Shown: positions 36,213 to 50,082 of the stretch, one piece after another
Layout of the letters: each line of letters opens with the position of its first letter
How positions within the stretch are numbered: position 1 is the stretch's first letter
Origin: Calcarisporiella thermophila CBS 279.70
Lineage: Eukaryota > Calcarisporiellomycota
Assembly (NCBI RefSeq): GCF_041956535.1
Contig: NW_027192201.1
Coordinates: 796,206-860,205, forward strand
Direction of reading: 5' to 3'
DNA: 64,000 nucleotides
Notes under the pieces: generated by a model
What the model was told of the DNA's origin: nothing
Databases searched by the model: none
The model's input: the letters and a program-made list of their open reading frames with translations, nothing else
Made by a program: the position numbers and the translations under genes

Positions 36213-36736
36213 TCACTATAATCTAAATACCATTTTGATATTTATTGATACAGTCCTTCTATTCCTTTTCATTATTTAATTGATTCTTATAATTACCACG
36301 TTGTTTTCCCTCCTGTTATTACCTTTGGTATGATCGCTTTGTGTCGTTGCTATTTATTTTATTTATTTAATCATCCTATTATTAAGTTAATCGAATTAAT
36401 GAATCACTTTCGTTATAGTTGACTCCTTAGGACAACTTAAAGACAAAAGTGGATATTAATTACAGCTTAAATTTGGAAAATTATTAATTTATTCTGATTT
36501 TTGTCACGGTGTCTTGCCCTAGCTTGCTTATCAAAAACGTCTGTACATTTCAGGAATACTTTCGGATTAAATATTTTGGACGAAATGAAAATATATATAT
36601 ATATATATATGTATAAAAATATGTGAAATATCGTAAGACTAGAGAAGAAATTAATAAGTTAAACAATCGATATATCATTTTGGAGACAGTCATTAGTTCT
36701 AGTGGAGAGATAAGGCTAAAGAGGCGCATGGTCACG
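36213..36736. other. Intergenic region between convergent genes
   Basis: About 520 bases of AT-rich DNA between the kinase and sphingoid base kinase 3' ends. A simple (AT)n run of about ten units lies at 36590-36610. Nothing else is seen. Confidence 0.6.
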
Positions 36737-38470
36737 TCAAATATCGACTGGAATATATCCCCCATTTAATGACATTACTTTTACAACACGTCGATGGACT
36801 TCCGCCTGGAATGGTTCGAAAGGCATTGACTCTCCATCAATAGATAAGTAACCCTTTGTGGAGCCTTTGGGTAATTTGGGGGTAAGTCTAAACGCCTTCA
36901 CTTTATAGTATTTTACAGCGCGCGACTCCACATGGGCTCCCTTCGACAGTTTATCAAAGATGCCGAGGACATTTAGAGTCGAATCGGGCTCAAGGATCAC
37001 CATATCCAGAAGCCCATCATCGGGCAGCGCATAAGGATGGCTGAGCATTCCACGGCCGAGGAGCGGACACTTGGCGCCCAGAACATTGATGAGATCTCCG
37101 TTGATGCGGTGCCAGTTTTCCGGTACCGGTGAATCTATATCACCATATTTATCCTTCAAAAATGACTCTTCCTCGGTATCGATTCCGTTGACATCATTCT
37201 TTTCTTTGTGCAAACGGTAGTGCTCTTTGACTGCGGAAAGTTCTGCATGTTCCACGAGCATTGATAGCTCGCATGGGTATCGTTTCTTGCGCATGATATA
37301 ATACAGTGCACCGACCGTAAAGCGGGTATCACCCATCCATTTCAAATGTTTGTCCGTTCCAAGATCGGCGTCACCGGCGATGCCAAAATTTTGTGAAAGG
37401 AAGGAGAAATATCTCTCTTTTCCTTGAGTAATGGAGCAGATATCAATTGAAAGAGGAGTTCCTGGAGAATTAGTTTAGTAAATAGCATGAGATTGAGGTT
37501 AGACAAGATCAAGGGAATAAAATAAAACCTTTAATTGCAGCAAGAGTACTATTTACTGGGCTGAACCCCTGCTTCTCTCCATGCATAGAAATGCTCAATG
37601 CATTGCCGCTACCTAGAAAAGAGTTTGGTCCAGGTGAGAGCCTAGTTTTAGTTGTCTTCAGGGTAAGAAGAGAGGATACCTGTAGGAATTACACACAAGG
37701 GCAGCTTTGATGCGGAGAATGCGTCTTCACGTTTTAAAAGCCCGTTAATCACTTCAAATAAAAGCCCGTCGCCGCCCACTGAAATTACAGCATCATAGTC
37801 TTGAATATTGAGATTGCGCGTGAGTTCTTCTGCATGGCCTCTGTGTTCCGTTACTAGTTAAGTACACAAAAATCAGCAATGAAACAATGTTTCATTGAGA
37901 ATGTCCTATGTAGCTCATTACCCTGAACATGATATGAACATCTGGCTGCATTTAACACAGGAAGAACATATTTATCCAAAGCCCGCCTGCTGGTTCCTTT
38001 GCCTGAGTATGGGTTCAACAAAATATAGAAATTCTTTTGCGGCTTTAATCCTAAATTGAACCGTGAGAGGACCCTATTCCAAGTCTTCAAATACAGACGA
38101 TTAGTTTACCTTCATACGCAACTGACATAACCTTTTCAGCCCAAATATTTGCGTCTGCTTCGTCGTTGACTTCGTAGTACATAACTTGGAGGCGAGCGAC
38201 CCCTGTTTTCGGATTCGGGACGAGCATCGAGATTTCCAGCGTTATTTGTTCCATTTTTTTAATTGATGCCCATAGTATGTTTTGAAGCGAGATGGGAACT
38301 AAGGGAAACGCACGTCAAAGGATAAGGATTAAATATAATATATTATATTATAATATCTTGCATGCTAACAGTGATATTAAAATTTTACCTTTGATCCCCG
38401 GCAAGATGAGATTCGAACCATCAAACTTGATTAAGACTTCGTATCTATTATAAATGACAGGTAATTCCAT
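36737..38470 (-). CDS. Sphingoid long-chain base kinase (LCB4/LCB5 type)
   Basis: The enzyme phosphorylates sphingoid bases to their 1-phosphates in sphingolipid turnover. Six exons (38470-38389, 38298-38110, 38050-37922, 37853-37680, 37612-37529, 37461-36737) give 460 residues. An N-terminal region of about 90 residues precedes the diacylglycerol-kinase-type catalytic domain: FYILLNPYSGKGTSRRAL binds nucleotide phosphates, AVISVGGDGLLFEVINGL holds the GGDG motif and IPTGSGNALS the next conserved block. The second lobe includes GMLSHPYALPDDGLLDMVIL and the terminal SIDGE. Length fits the short fungal and animal sphingosine kinases. Ceramide or lipid-specific DAG kinases are less likely given the GSGNALS block. 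Confidence 0.92.
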
Positions 38471-40697
38471 GGTAGTTTTGGGAATCGTTAGATAAGAGGG
38501 ATTAAGGAGTGAAAAATGGGGTTGATGAAAAAAAAAAATAAGAAACTTCGTAAATATAGTGTATCAGATAGTGTCTTAATATCAATTCTTACATTACTCC
38601 ATTCTTTTTCACATTCACAAAATTGAACTAAGCCTCTCAGATATGCACTCCAACCTAAATATTCACACCGTTCTCATTTTATATACTTCCTAGGTGTATG
38701 GGAAAGTTCCTGTTGCAATTGAGAAGAGAAGAATGGCAATTTGGAACAATGTAGCTGTAAAGTAATTGAATTGGGCGGCGAGAAGCATAGATTATGTACT
38801 ATTTTATTTTTTTTTTGGTAGAATAGATCGAAATTTTAGTGTTATGCTGGCAAAGTTTGACGAACACATACGCAACTTTTCTGTTCTTTTATTATGGTTA
38901 TCTATTGTTGTGGTTAACAAACATTAATGAGTTTGAAAGGCGAGCTATATTCAATGCCGTAGGAGTTTGTATTAGCTCAACATAATTTTGAATATACATT
39001 GATAACTTAAACAGTCTTTATTATATATATTGCTTAGTGTCATCTGTTACTTGGCTGCTAAGTAAAATTTGATAGACGAAAGGCAGTGTGTACATATAAT
39101 AAAATTTTTTCCGGAAGTATTCAGTTTGCAACCGTTTAAAGAATAAACGATCGAGCCAACTAGTTAATTCAAGCGTACTATTTGAGCAAAACCTTGTTAC
39201 GTTTTTCGCTATTTCTATTCGTTTTTTATATCGGGTATATATGATTTTCGTTTTACACCAACAGTTCTGTGCACTAAATTGAACCATTATAATTGGATCA
39301 ACGAAATAGAGAAAAAGCATTACTTATCATCAATTTTGAAGTTAGTCAGAAGAGTCCAACGTTTAAGGTGTCTAATAATCTTTATTATGTAAACATACTT
39401 CGTCAACCTGCTATCTGATCTCGCGTGCGGGTTCAACAGTAGTATGAGCATATATAATATTCTCGGATGAAATAGTTCGAGGAGTAGGATTTATAATGAA
39501 GAATGCTATTGTTTTATATCTCATATCTTGAATTATAAGCCAAATGCACACAGTATCCAAGTAACCATATTTTTATTTTTTGTATAAACTGCGAGTATTT
39601 TGACTATATGGAGGGAGATGAGCCGAATTACATATATACACTTACTTTGTCAAAAAGTAGAGTACTTAGTGATGGTACTGGCATCACCGCCAAATGAAAG
39701 CATAGGGATTATCGGACCGAAAAGAGATTCAAAGGCTTGGTATGTAGGTTTGTGATTAATAGGGAGACAAAATCTATTGATATTTGGATTATTCTCCATG
39801 AAATTGCATTTTTATACTGCGGAGATTTGGTGAACCTAATATTATTGTCTGCTTATTGATTGATGCATATAGCTCGTCGCAAAGCCTTGTCAATTAAACG
39901 GAAGTGCAAGGACAATGCGAGAGAGGTGTACAAAGCGTGGATTGCTATTGATGCTGCATACTAATTATTGTTGTACTTGGCTGGTCTTTTTTTTTTTCGC
40001 TATTTCTTTCTTCCAATTTATTTTTTTCGGTTAATGAATTAATCAAGAAATTGAAGTTGGTTGGACTGTTAAAGTTCGAGGAGGAAAAGAATCCGAGGAA
40101 AAAAAGGGGGCGCAGCACACGTGTCGACTTTATCTGAACAAAATTTCATTGTTCGCTTCAGTTGAGAGTTCAGACAGCGTCGGTCAAACCGGGCAACACT
40201 ATTGCTCTCGATTCAGTTAGTAATGGCTAGAGTATTTGACTACGAACCACTGTTATAAATATAATCAAGGTAGGCTTAATGAATATATCCAGCTGGGAGT
40301 TAAGCCTGAATTCTACACCCTTACACGAGCTAAATAAATCTCTTTCTCGTAATGGAATTTCATCATCTTTACTGATACTTATTGCTTGCTCCTTAGATCT
40401 CGACATAATTTTCAGTCTACATCTTCTTGTTTATCTCCCACCTTCTAAATCAAACAAATCGGTAATTATCCCCAACTTTTTCTATGCTAATGTCTCCAAT
40501 TGCTAATCTGATCTCTAGAGCTCTTTTATTTTTCATCTTGATTTCTCTCTTTTCATACATTCTTTTCTGTTTAACATTGTGAGAGCGAGATAAAGGGATT
40601 TATCCCAGATCTTAAGGAGATCTTACCCTTACTATTGCCTCCTTGATCAATACCTCTTCCGTTTTCATCTCTATTCTCTTCGGAATAGTTCTCAAAG
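38471..40697. other. Large gene-poor intergenic region
   Basis: About 2.2 kb of AT-rich DNA between divergent genes. A 99-codon minus-strand frame (39021-39320) has no recognisable features. A CACGTG E-box at 40118-40123 next to a G-rich stretch (AAAAAGGGGG) and pyrimidine-rich DNA at 40520-40690 suggest the neurofibromin promoter. No RNA gene or repeat family is visible. Confidence 0.5.
40118..40123. promoter_or_regulatory. CACGTG E-box upstream of neurofibromin
   Basis: A palindromic CACGTG lies about 575 bases upstream of the neurofibromin start, in a GC-richer island of otherwise AT-rich DNA. Basic helix-loop-helix factors bind this site in fungi. A six-base match alone is weak evidence. 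Confidence 0.3.
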
Positions 40698-43600
40698 ATG
40701 AACGCGGAGGCTAAACTTATTAATTCCTTCGTAAATCGAATACGAGTAAATCGACTTTTATTTTCACTACTAATTTTGTAATGCCTAAGCGATTTTTTTT
40801 GGATATTAGGTCCCGATCAATGAGGGGAGGAGCTTGGAGGCACTCGAAAATGATCGGTCATTTCAGCAAACTCTCTCAGCCTTGGTGGATGTTGCACAAT
40901 ACAGACTACCTCAAGTAGCTAAGAATTTGGTTGCTATGCTCGAGAATATTTCACAAGTAATGTCTTGTAGCTCATTTCATTCGACTGCATATATTAACAC
41001 TGGTATTCTTATTTTAGCACACTGTCCCAGTGTCTAGTGAAGAAGTCGTTGCCCCTGAGGTTTTACAATCACAATATATCATTCTCAATATACTATCTGT
41101 ATGCATGGGTCATCACTGGAGATGGTATCGTGAAAGCACTGCCCATGTTTCTGAAGCACCAGAGCAACAAGCTAATATACCACAACGACGACTCGAGGAT
41201 CCGCCAGCACTTGAAGAATCGCTTGTTAAGTCCATAATAAACGTCATTCTTCGGGTCATCAACCAGACTACAATTAGCGAGGAGGTACAAAACTCATACA
41301 TCTCAATTGGCAGCCCATTCGTTTCATTTACTTCAATGAGTGAGCGAAATCAAACGCCCGCCAAACACTTTTATGCTCCGTTGTGCGGCGACATTCATAC
41401 CGGCATCCATCGATCTGCAAGTAGCATCCTGTTCTACTTGAGCGCTAGCAATTGGGGAGTTGTCTTTGCGAAAATCAAGTCAAAAATTAAGCATCTCTCA
41501 TCCACCACTGACGAGTGGCCTGACACATCAGAGCTCAAACTACTCGAGTACGCATGTTTGGATCAGAAACGTTTGAGTGCTGTACTACAAGGTAATTTAC
41601 TAATTAATGGCCGGGCCAATTTTATGCTCGCAATTTTCTAAGAAATTATGATTTATAGAGTTAAGTTCTACCTTTCTTCACCTTAAACGTCCTGCTCAAC
41701 CAAACATGGGATTGGTTCTGCGCAAGTCAATCTGGAATTGGATTGAAGTTTACCCTGCCGAATTCGCCGCCCTTTATCAATCCCAGCAGCGACTTGACGG
41801 CCGCCCAGAAGTCCTATTTGATATATCCAATTCGCTTGCAGACAATAATCGGCGTAAAGGCGTTTTCTGGCCTCTGCAGACGACACTACTATTGCTTTGC
41901 CCTGATATACTTGCCTCGGCTGTAATGAACGTTGGAACTTCCGGTCGGAATAAAAAAGTGCAATTCTTGGAGGCGCTGAAAAAGAGCATGCGAAGCTCAC
42001 GTTTAGGAGATGTTGCATCGGTGTGCTATGTGAGCATTTGTAAGGCGAGCACATACGTAAACCAATCGGAGAGATCTATATTAAGGCACATAGTTTCGGA
42101 TGTGGAGAATGATCTCAGGGTATGCTATTTCCTGGAGGATTTTACTGAAATTTACTGGTAATAATACATTGCGATGTTTATTTAGGAAAAGTTACTTGAT
42201 CCACAGCGAGTTCAAGCGAATTCCGATAATTTCGTCGACCAATCGCTGATGATTGACTGTCTTACCTCGCTATATCTTCTCAATCCACGAACTGCTCTGC
42301 GCTCATTCGTTTCTTATTGTATGCTTGATTCGGCACCCATTGTATTTAAGCTGGTGCTTTCCAAAACATGTCTTGCACTCTCAGATGAACAGCAGCGTCT
42401 TCCATGGAACCCTTCTCTGAGTCAAGCGTACTCCACACTGGCGAGCCCAATCCGTAAACTCTTCCAAGAAGGATTGAACCGGGACCGGGCAATGCAGGAC
42501 ATCTCTCTCACAAAAAAGATTGTGACGAGTGACAAAAAACAGCGCAAAATGCTACTTGAGGAAGCAGGCGAGAAACTGGATCTTCTGCTCACCATTTTCA
42601 AATTATACCTTGTAGCCCCCCAACTTGCACTATGGGCTGAAAATAGTGAGCACTATGAAGAATTACGCCGCCTAACACATGGAATTAGCCTTTGCTTGCA
42701 TGATCCAGTTACTGCTGTGCGTACAAGTGCGGCTGAATTGCTCTTGCAATTGCATTCACCTGCATATATCGACAAATGGGGATCAGAAGATGCAAAAATG
42801 TCTTCCTTTTGGACAATAAGCAGCCAAGTGCTCTTAGCAGTCGCACGTAAAATCCTTGATTATAAAGAACGTGAAGAGGGTACCAAACACACCCTTGAAC
42901 TTTTGTTAAAGTTGCTTGTGCGTCGTAACGAGTTCCTCAAGTCGTGTCGCGAGCAGGCATCTCATTGTGCAGATATTCCGGAGCGACTCGCATCTACTGT
43001 GGCCCTCGAGATTGCGCTACTTGTATTGCTTTGTAGCCCCGATAATCAGATATGTTCGATGACTCTTTCCTGCTTTGGGCATTTGTGTACAGAAGCAAGT
43101 TTGACAGAGGAGCTGGATGACACACAGCGATCGCAGTTGACCATTGTTGAAAATTTCAATGTGTATTCGGAACTGGCGCGTGTCGGTGGACCCGTTACTG
43201 GACGCAGAGCATTACAAAAGAAAATTAGACGCCTATTGCGGCAAATGACGAGGCCTACACCGGGCAATTTGGCGGCTTGGGAAGAAGCATGGAAGCGGTG
43301 GAGGGTACTTACTCAGTCGCTTGTGCGTTCACTTGATGATATCAAAGAAGAGGGTCTCGAGTCACCGTCAAGCAGCACCCCGAAGAAGCCGGCATTTTAT
43401 GAGAAGTTACGTGGTCAAACAATACCTCGTTACCCATCTTCGTCGGGATTACCTTCTCGCGACGCGATTGACGAAGACAAAGCATCTGAATGGCAAAACT
43501 ATACTGGTTTTCTTGCGGCGCTCAGTGAATGCTGCGTTGCAGTCGCAAATCCCCCCTCCCCTCGCACATCCAACTATGATGGAAGACGCCTGGGCGGGTC

Positions 43601-46600
43601 GCCACATGATAGCGGTCAGATGGTAGAGAAGTTTGTGCAAGAAATGGTAGATCTACTGGTATCCGACAATGTCTTTGTAAGGGAGGTTTCGAAGGAGACG
43701 CTTGGGTCGGATCTTCCTCCTGCACTCTATAATCTACTGTTTGGGTATTTTGAAAGTGCAATCTCCGTCTTTTTTGATCCGGATTCGGAGGCTGTACACT
43801 CGGAACGTTCGACTCTGTTCGTTGATCAAGCAATCTCGGTCATGAAACTGATCCTTGATCAATTGCGTGATCCTGCCGAGCATGTGTTTATCGTGGATGT
43901 CGGTTCCCTTGTGCTCAATTTTGCACGTTATTTGCATCGCTTGAGTCACTCGCAACCCACCGTGATTCGTACGAAAATCAAGATGTGCCAGCTCTGTGAA
44001 ATGCTCATTTTGAAGAAAGAGTGTGTCACCTTGAATCAGGAAGTGACGCTGCGGAACCGCCTACTCGAGATCGTTGTTGAGTGGACGAGTGACTTTTCTA
44101 AATCAGATGGACAGCCGAATGTTCAAGAGGTTTTGCAGCAGGAACGGCTATACCGCGACTTGGACCTTGCCTGTTTAAAAGCCATCGTAGTATTATTACA
44201 GAAGCTTCCGCTCATCCCAACCAACAATGAAGGGGAATCCGACAACTCCCAAGCCAAGAGCAAACTGTTCTACAAATATTTCAGCCTTTTCGTGAAGCTG
44301 CTTAATCGATGCCGCCTTGAGTCGATTGACACAACCACGTCACAAAATGCTCGCAATAACCAAGATCTGCAGATGCTTCTTTCAAAGTCCAAGGAGTATG
44401 TACGCGACCTTGCCCCCCTTAAAGAGCAAACTATTCTCGCACTTTCCAACCTCCTGAGCGCGAATGTAGACGCTGGGTTGAAATACACCCTGCTCAAAGG
44501 CTACCACGAAGACACCAGAACACGCACCGCCTTTATGCAGGTGTTGACCAATATGCTTAATTTGGGAACAGGATTCGATGCGCTTGCAATGAATTTTGTG
44601 AGCAGCCGAGCAGAAAAGTACGAGAAGCTGATTGATGTACGTATACACCCTAGTGATATGTCACGATTGCTTAGTTAATATCACTTCAACTTTTGTCTGT
44701 TTTTAGATTATTGTGGGATCAGATCTGAAAATTGCTCTTACCTTATGCAATGTATGCCCGGTATCCGAGATCGATACTCTTGCACTTCTTTTGCTCAAGG
44801 TTTTTAATTCTCGCAAACAAACAATGCTTTTGCTCAAGACAGTCATCGAGCGCGAAGTAGCGAACACCGAGTCAGAATCCGAGCTCTTCCGACGAAATAG
44901 CATGGCAACACGAATGCTTTCCGCTTTCGCGCGCTTGTACGGCACAGACTATATGCGAACAACACTGCAACCTATATTACAAGAGCTTTATACGCATCCT
45001 GAACAATATTCGTTCGAACTGGATCCCGCTAAGGTGCCCAATCCTGAGGACATTAACCGCAACGTGGCGAACCTGAAACGCACAACCCAGCAGTTTTTGG
45101 ATGTCATTTGTACCACAACAAATAGGGTGCCGAGATCTTTCCGCGAAGTTTGCTCTTACCTCGCTACTGCAGTCGGAGAGCGCTTCCCCGAGGCGAAATA
45201 TACCGCTGTTGGCGGATTTATCTTTCTGCGATTTTTCTGTCCCGCAATTGTGGCGCCTGAGGTGGAGCAGCTAGTTAAACCGCCCTCTGTGAGCAAAGAG
45301 TTCAGACGCGGTTTGACGCTTATTACAAAGGTTATTCAAAATCTTGCGAATAATGTCTTGTTTGGGGCAAAAGAACCCTATATGACGGTGCTCAATGATT
45401 TTCTGTCAAATAATATCTATCGGGTTACCGCATTCCTTCGCGACATCTCTGTCAGCCCCGCCGTCAACGAGGAGTTCAAAACTGAAACCCCCGAGCCTTG
45501 TAGGCTGGAAGAGTCGGATCAGATTCGTTTGCATTGGTTCCTACTTGACAATCTCGAGAAGATTGGCCGAGAGATATCTGGCAATACCCGCATGGGGCGT
45601 CTGCAAGCTGTGTCGAACTCCCGACCGACTAGCATGTCGTCTACTAGCGATATCTCACAGCCACCGACTACTTCGCGTGAAGCATTCGATCGTCTCGCAG
45701 CCTTGCTCTCCGAAATCGGCGGCCCGACGGAAGCGCCAAAGAAAGAAGCCTTTCCTCAGCGCACATTCGGTTTTTCATCCAAAAATCACCTGTATCAAGA
45801 TTTCATGCGCCGCAATGCAAACCGGAATATAGATGAGATCACAAAAAAGGGTGTATTTTACCTCGGGGGAGTATCACGCGAGAGGAGACCGGTGTTTGTT
45901 TACGTTGCCCGACGCGTAAATGCCGACTCATTTGATTTTGAAGGCATGATCTACTACATCTTCAAGGTCGTCGGCCACCATATGGAGAAGCCCTTTGATA
46001 TCCTCATTGACTGCACCTGTACAAGCGAGACCAATGCCGTGCCACACCAATGGCTTAATCAGCTCTTTCAATACATGCATTTTTCAACTATTACGAACAT
46101 AGGCAAAATTTACTTCTTTGGAATCAATACGAATTTCAAAAAGTTCCTACAACGCCGGCTTCCGCGCTCAATTCCCATTTTGACGTCACGTAAGGTTGTA
46201 TTCGCGGCGAACCTGCGTGAATTGTATGAGCATATCCCACCATCGGAGGTGCATTTACCCAAATCTACCCAGCTCATGGACAGCGAGCCTGCAGTGACCT
46301 TCTCGCCCGCCAATAAAATACTTTCCCGCTCAAGTTCCCCTGTTATTATTAAGGTTGGAACTGAGTGGGTCCATATCATATCTGCTCGCAAGGAGGAGAT
46401 ATTCCTTGGGCTAAGCGCAGTAGTTAACGATGTGTTCCATGTGTCACAAATCGTGGATGCGGCACCCACGCCCGGCGCTTCCGATGAGAATGAGTTCTAT
46501 ATCAAGTATCATATTGAGTCGGAACCTCGTGGGGTATATGCTCTGTCCAGCCCTAAGCGGCCGGTCATTGTGCAAGCCATTCGATCCGCCAAAGCTCGGT

Positions 46601-49224
46601 ATCAATTATCTCAACCCAACGAGATTAGTGAACGCCATATCCGTCCCGATGACGTACCCGGCACTCTGCTGAACATGGCACTGCTTAATCTCGGAAGCGA
46701 GGATCCGTCCCTAAGGCTAGCGGCCTATGATCTTTTGCATGCTTTGGTGCTTGCTTTTGATTTCGAGGGTATCGACATGCTATTGAGCGTAAAGGGCTTA
46801 TGCATCCCCGCGAACAGCACGAATTTTGTGGTGTCCGTGAGCGAACGACTTGCGGCAACACAGCCGCAACTGACGCTTGAATTTCTGAATGAATGCTTTG
46901 TTGGACTTTCCAAATCGAGCACCCGGCAACAGCACCTATGCCTCGAATACATGAGCTCCTGGCTACCTAACCTTGCCTCGTTCGCGCGCCCTAAAATAGC
47001 ATCGCCAGCGGGAGATGGAGGCATGCATGTAGTGAGCAATCAGCACAATGTGGTCAAAGTGCGTGAGATAATTCGCTCCCTCATCGAGCTCACTGTGAGC
47101 CAATCCGAGATATACGCACAGATGCAGGCAAAAGTGTGGAGTGTGTTGGGCAAGGTTGAGGAGCTGATCCCTCTCGTCCTCGACACACTTGTACAATACG
47201 CGGCTGATCATGGAGTCGGGTCCAACGTTGCTGAAGCTGTGGCGGATACAATGGTCAGCTTATCCTCAACTGCGGTGCGTGGCAAGGTAATGGCCAAATT
47301 ACGCAAGTGCTTACTTAGCACTTGCCTGAAACCTACACGCACTTTGTCTGAGCACCCACTTTGGCAAGAGATCGCTGTATTGATCCGCATGAATTTGCTG
47401 CTCTCATTCAATTGCCGTCATCATGTGCAGCATTTCCTTCCCGAGTTATGCTATATTGTCTCGATACTTGTCGCAACGGGCCCTTCAGTGGTGCGTTCGT
47501 CTATTCATGGGCTCGTTGTCAACGTGATCCAAACTCTGTGCGTTTCAATGCCCCTTGAACAAGAGCAGTTAAAGCGGCTGCACGTTCTACTTGCCGAATT
47601 TGCGAAGCCCAAGTTCCGTCTGCTCTTCGGACTGAATCGCTCCGCTCCAAATGCCCTTGTCATCTCACAAGAATCGACAAACGAGGTTGCGGAGACAATG
47701 GCGCTTGGTTCACTGGAGAGCATCGTAGATGCCCTCCTGCAGGTGATTAGCGCGGGTGCTCCTTCGATTGACATGGCCAACGCATGGCGAGCTCGATGGC
47801 TGGGTCTTGTCACAAGTTCTGCCTTTCAATTCAATCCTGCAATTCAGCCTCGCACGTTTGTTGTACTCGGGTGCTTGGCCAAAGAAGATGTCGACGACGA
47901 CCTCCTATACCAAATCCTTGTGACGCTTCGCGGCGGATTGGCCATGTTCAACGAGACCGATTGCAATCTCGTGATTAGCATTGTCATGTGCCTGACAAAT
48001 GTTGTGCCAAATTTGCAAAAGGATTCGCGCTACTTACACCATCTATTTTGGCTCGCAATGTCACTCGTGGAAGTGGGCCATGTGCCCATTTTCACGAGCG
48101 CGCTCAACCTGTTGCAAGTCGTGTTGCGAACACTTGATGGCCATGGTTTGTTCGCAAAGGATGGTCCCACGGAGATGTTGCTGCGCTTGCGCGAGCCCGT
48201 CTCTGATATTGCACAGGAAATCGACGCAACAAATGGAATCAGCTTTTCAACGCATTTCTCATTTGCAGTTGCAGCAACGCTACTAAAAGGACTTAAACAT
48301 CCGACCACAAAGGTGGCGACGCAGGCGTTACTGACAACATTTGTGGAGTTGGAAGGCAAGGCCGCCTCGTCCGAGCACGAGCTCATTAGTTCCCGTACTC
48401 TTGGTTATCTTGCAGCTTTGCTTCCCACGGCTGCAAAGAATCTTGAGTTACGTGAGCTTTTGACACGGGTGAATTTCCCGGACGTTGAAGTGGATTACAA
48501 TTCAATCACGCCCATCTGCGCACTTGTGTTTGATCGCCTGGATATACCAGACAATAGCACCGCACTTTTGCTCGTGTCACTTCTGGTTACTATGTTGAAT
48601 AATGCGGAAAACGAGGCCGAGCGACTCTTTTTGTATGGCATGTTGGCGGAGTCAGCAGTTGCTATTCCCGAGGTGTTCTCGCTAGTGTATGCATATATAT
48701 TCCAACAGAGGAGTGCTGTTCTTTCATCTCTAACCTATTTTATTTCCAATAGCTACGGATCGTTGCTTATGAAAATGAACCACATCATTAATAGCAACGA
48801 GGTGCTTCCCATTCAGGAGGCTGTTAAGTCCATTCTCTGCACGGTTGTTTCCGACCCAGTTACCTTTGGAGGCGTCGCATCCAGCACTTCAACAGGTCGT
48901 CCAGCCACCCCTGGCCTTGCTGAAGCTGCGAACACCTCGAGCTCCACCTCCCTCCCTTCCAATAAAGTGCAGGGCTCAAGTGAGAGCGCAATACAGAGTA
49001 GCTCGAGACCCGGCAGTGCATCAAGCATACAGGATGCAAGTATCCGCAATAGCAATAGCTTGAGCTCAGTATCAACGAGAACAAAAGCCACGCAACTTGC
49101 TTACCTGCAGGAGCTTGGCTTCCAAGGCATCCTTGACTGTGGGTCCTTCTCGAACGTAACCAAGGCTCAAATTATTCGCAATGCTCAGCTAACAGACGCA
49201 TTGATTGAGAAGATGATTGCGTAA
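40698..49224 (+). CDS. Neurofibromin / IRA-type Ras GTPase-activating protein
   Basis: This large cytosolic Ras inactivator has 2732 residues in six exons: 40698-40745, 40810-40956, 41018-41591, 41659-42119, 42186-44636, 44707-49224. The N-terminal half is helical repeat without a catalytic motif. The RasGAP domain spans about residues 1240-1450: the arginine finger lies in the FRRNSMATRM segment (near residue 1289) and the structural motif reads FLRFFCPAIV (1400-1409), where animal neurofibromin has FLRFINPAIV. A Sec14-type lipid-binding module follows at about 1600-1760 (GVFYLGGVSRERRPVFVYVA), then a PH-like segment and about 900 residues of C-terminal helical repeat. Length matches human NF1 and yeast IRA proteins. 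It would restrain Ras-cAMP or MAPK signalling. Confidence 0.95.
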
Positions 49225-50082
49225 AATGCATAATCGCTTTTAATTATTAATTTATTAATTCTTCTTTCCTTTTTTTTGATTTTGTACAATAATTTTTTTA
49301 TCTTTGCTTTTCTATCCCCTTTCTTTTTAAATATAGATTTCTATTTTTCTTTTTACTTTCCACCTCGCTTTTGACGGTTATAACTATGTCACATATCCCC
49401 TCTTTTATTTTTCTTTTCTTTTTTTGCTAGAGCTTTCTGTCTTGGTTGTTTTACTTTCTATCCTTTTTTGTCTGCGTGAGGACATTGTCACTTAATCCTA
49501 ATTGCTCTTCTTCTGTTGCTTAACGTTTTCTGTACTAACTGATGTGTGGGTTTGGAATTTAGCATTTTATTTTATATTTTTGATAATAAATGACATATTA
49601 TTTGCTTTTCAGTCACTTCAAATAACATATACTATTCCATTTCATCCATGCAAAGTTATGTTGCTTTATTTGTTCAATTCGAAAGAGGAGAAAAAAAATT
49701 ATCTTGGTCCCGCTTCACGTTAACCGAATAGATAATAACTACCGAAAATGTGGCTTTGCCTTTTTCTTTGTCTTAGAAGATTCTGCTCCGCTCAACCATG
49801 AAACCCAAATTCTCCCTACTCCGTTCTCTTTTTTTTTCCGGAATTCAAAACTGATATTCTAAGACATTTGAGCGACTTTTCGGTATTATTATAAGAGCTT
49901 GACTAGAAGTTATTTATTTATTTTCTTTACGATACCCCGACACTAAATAGTAAGCGATTACATTTTATATATATAAACTTTTTTTTTCCTTGTGCATCAA
50001 AAGTAGTCATAATTTTAATACCTTACATCGTTTTCTCTGGATCTTTTGTACTTGTCGCATTTTCTTCTCTTTTTCTTCTTGG
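49225..50082. other. Neurofibromin 3' region and CreC/WDR20 upstream region
   Basis: About 860 bases. The first 250 are very T-rich 3' DNA. The rest is AT-rich, with poly-T stretches shortly before the next start. No gene is seen. Confidence 0.55.

Noticed and set aside
38395-38430. tRNA B-box-like sequence (GGTTCGAATC on the minus strand)
   Set aside because: It lies inside exon 1 of the sphingoid base kinase, in frame, and no tRNA fold surrounds it.
39021-39320. 99-codon minus-strand frame as a transposon fragment
   Set aside because: No reverse transcriptase, integrase or transposase motif is visible.
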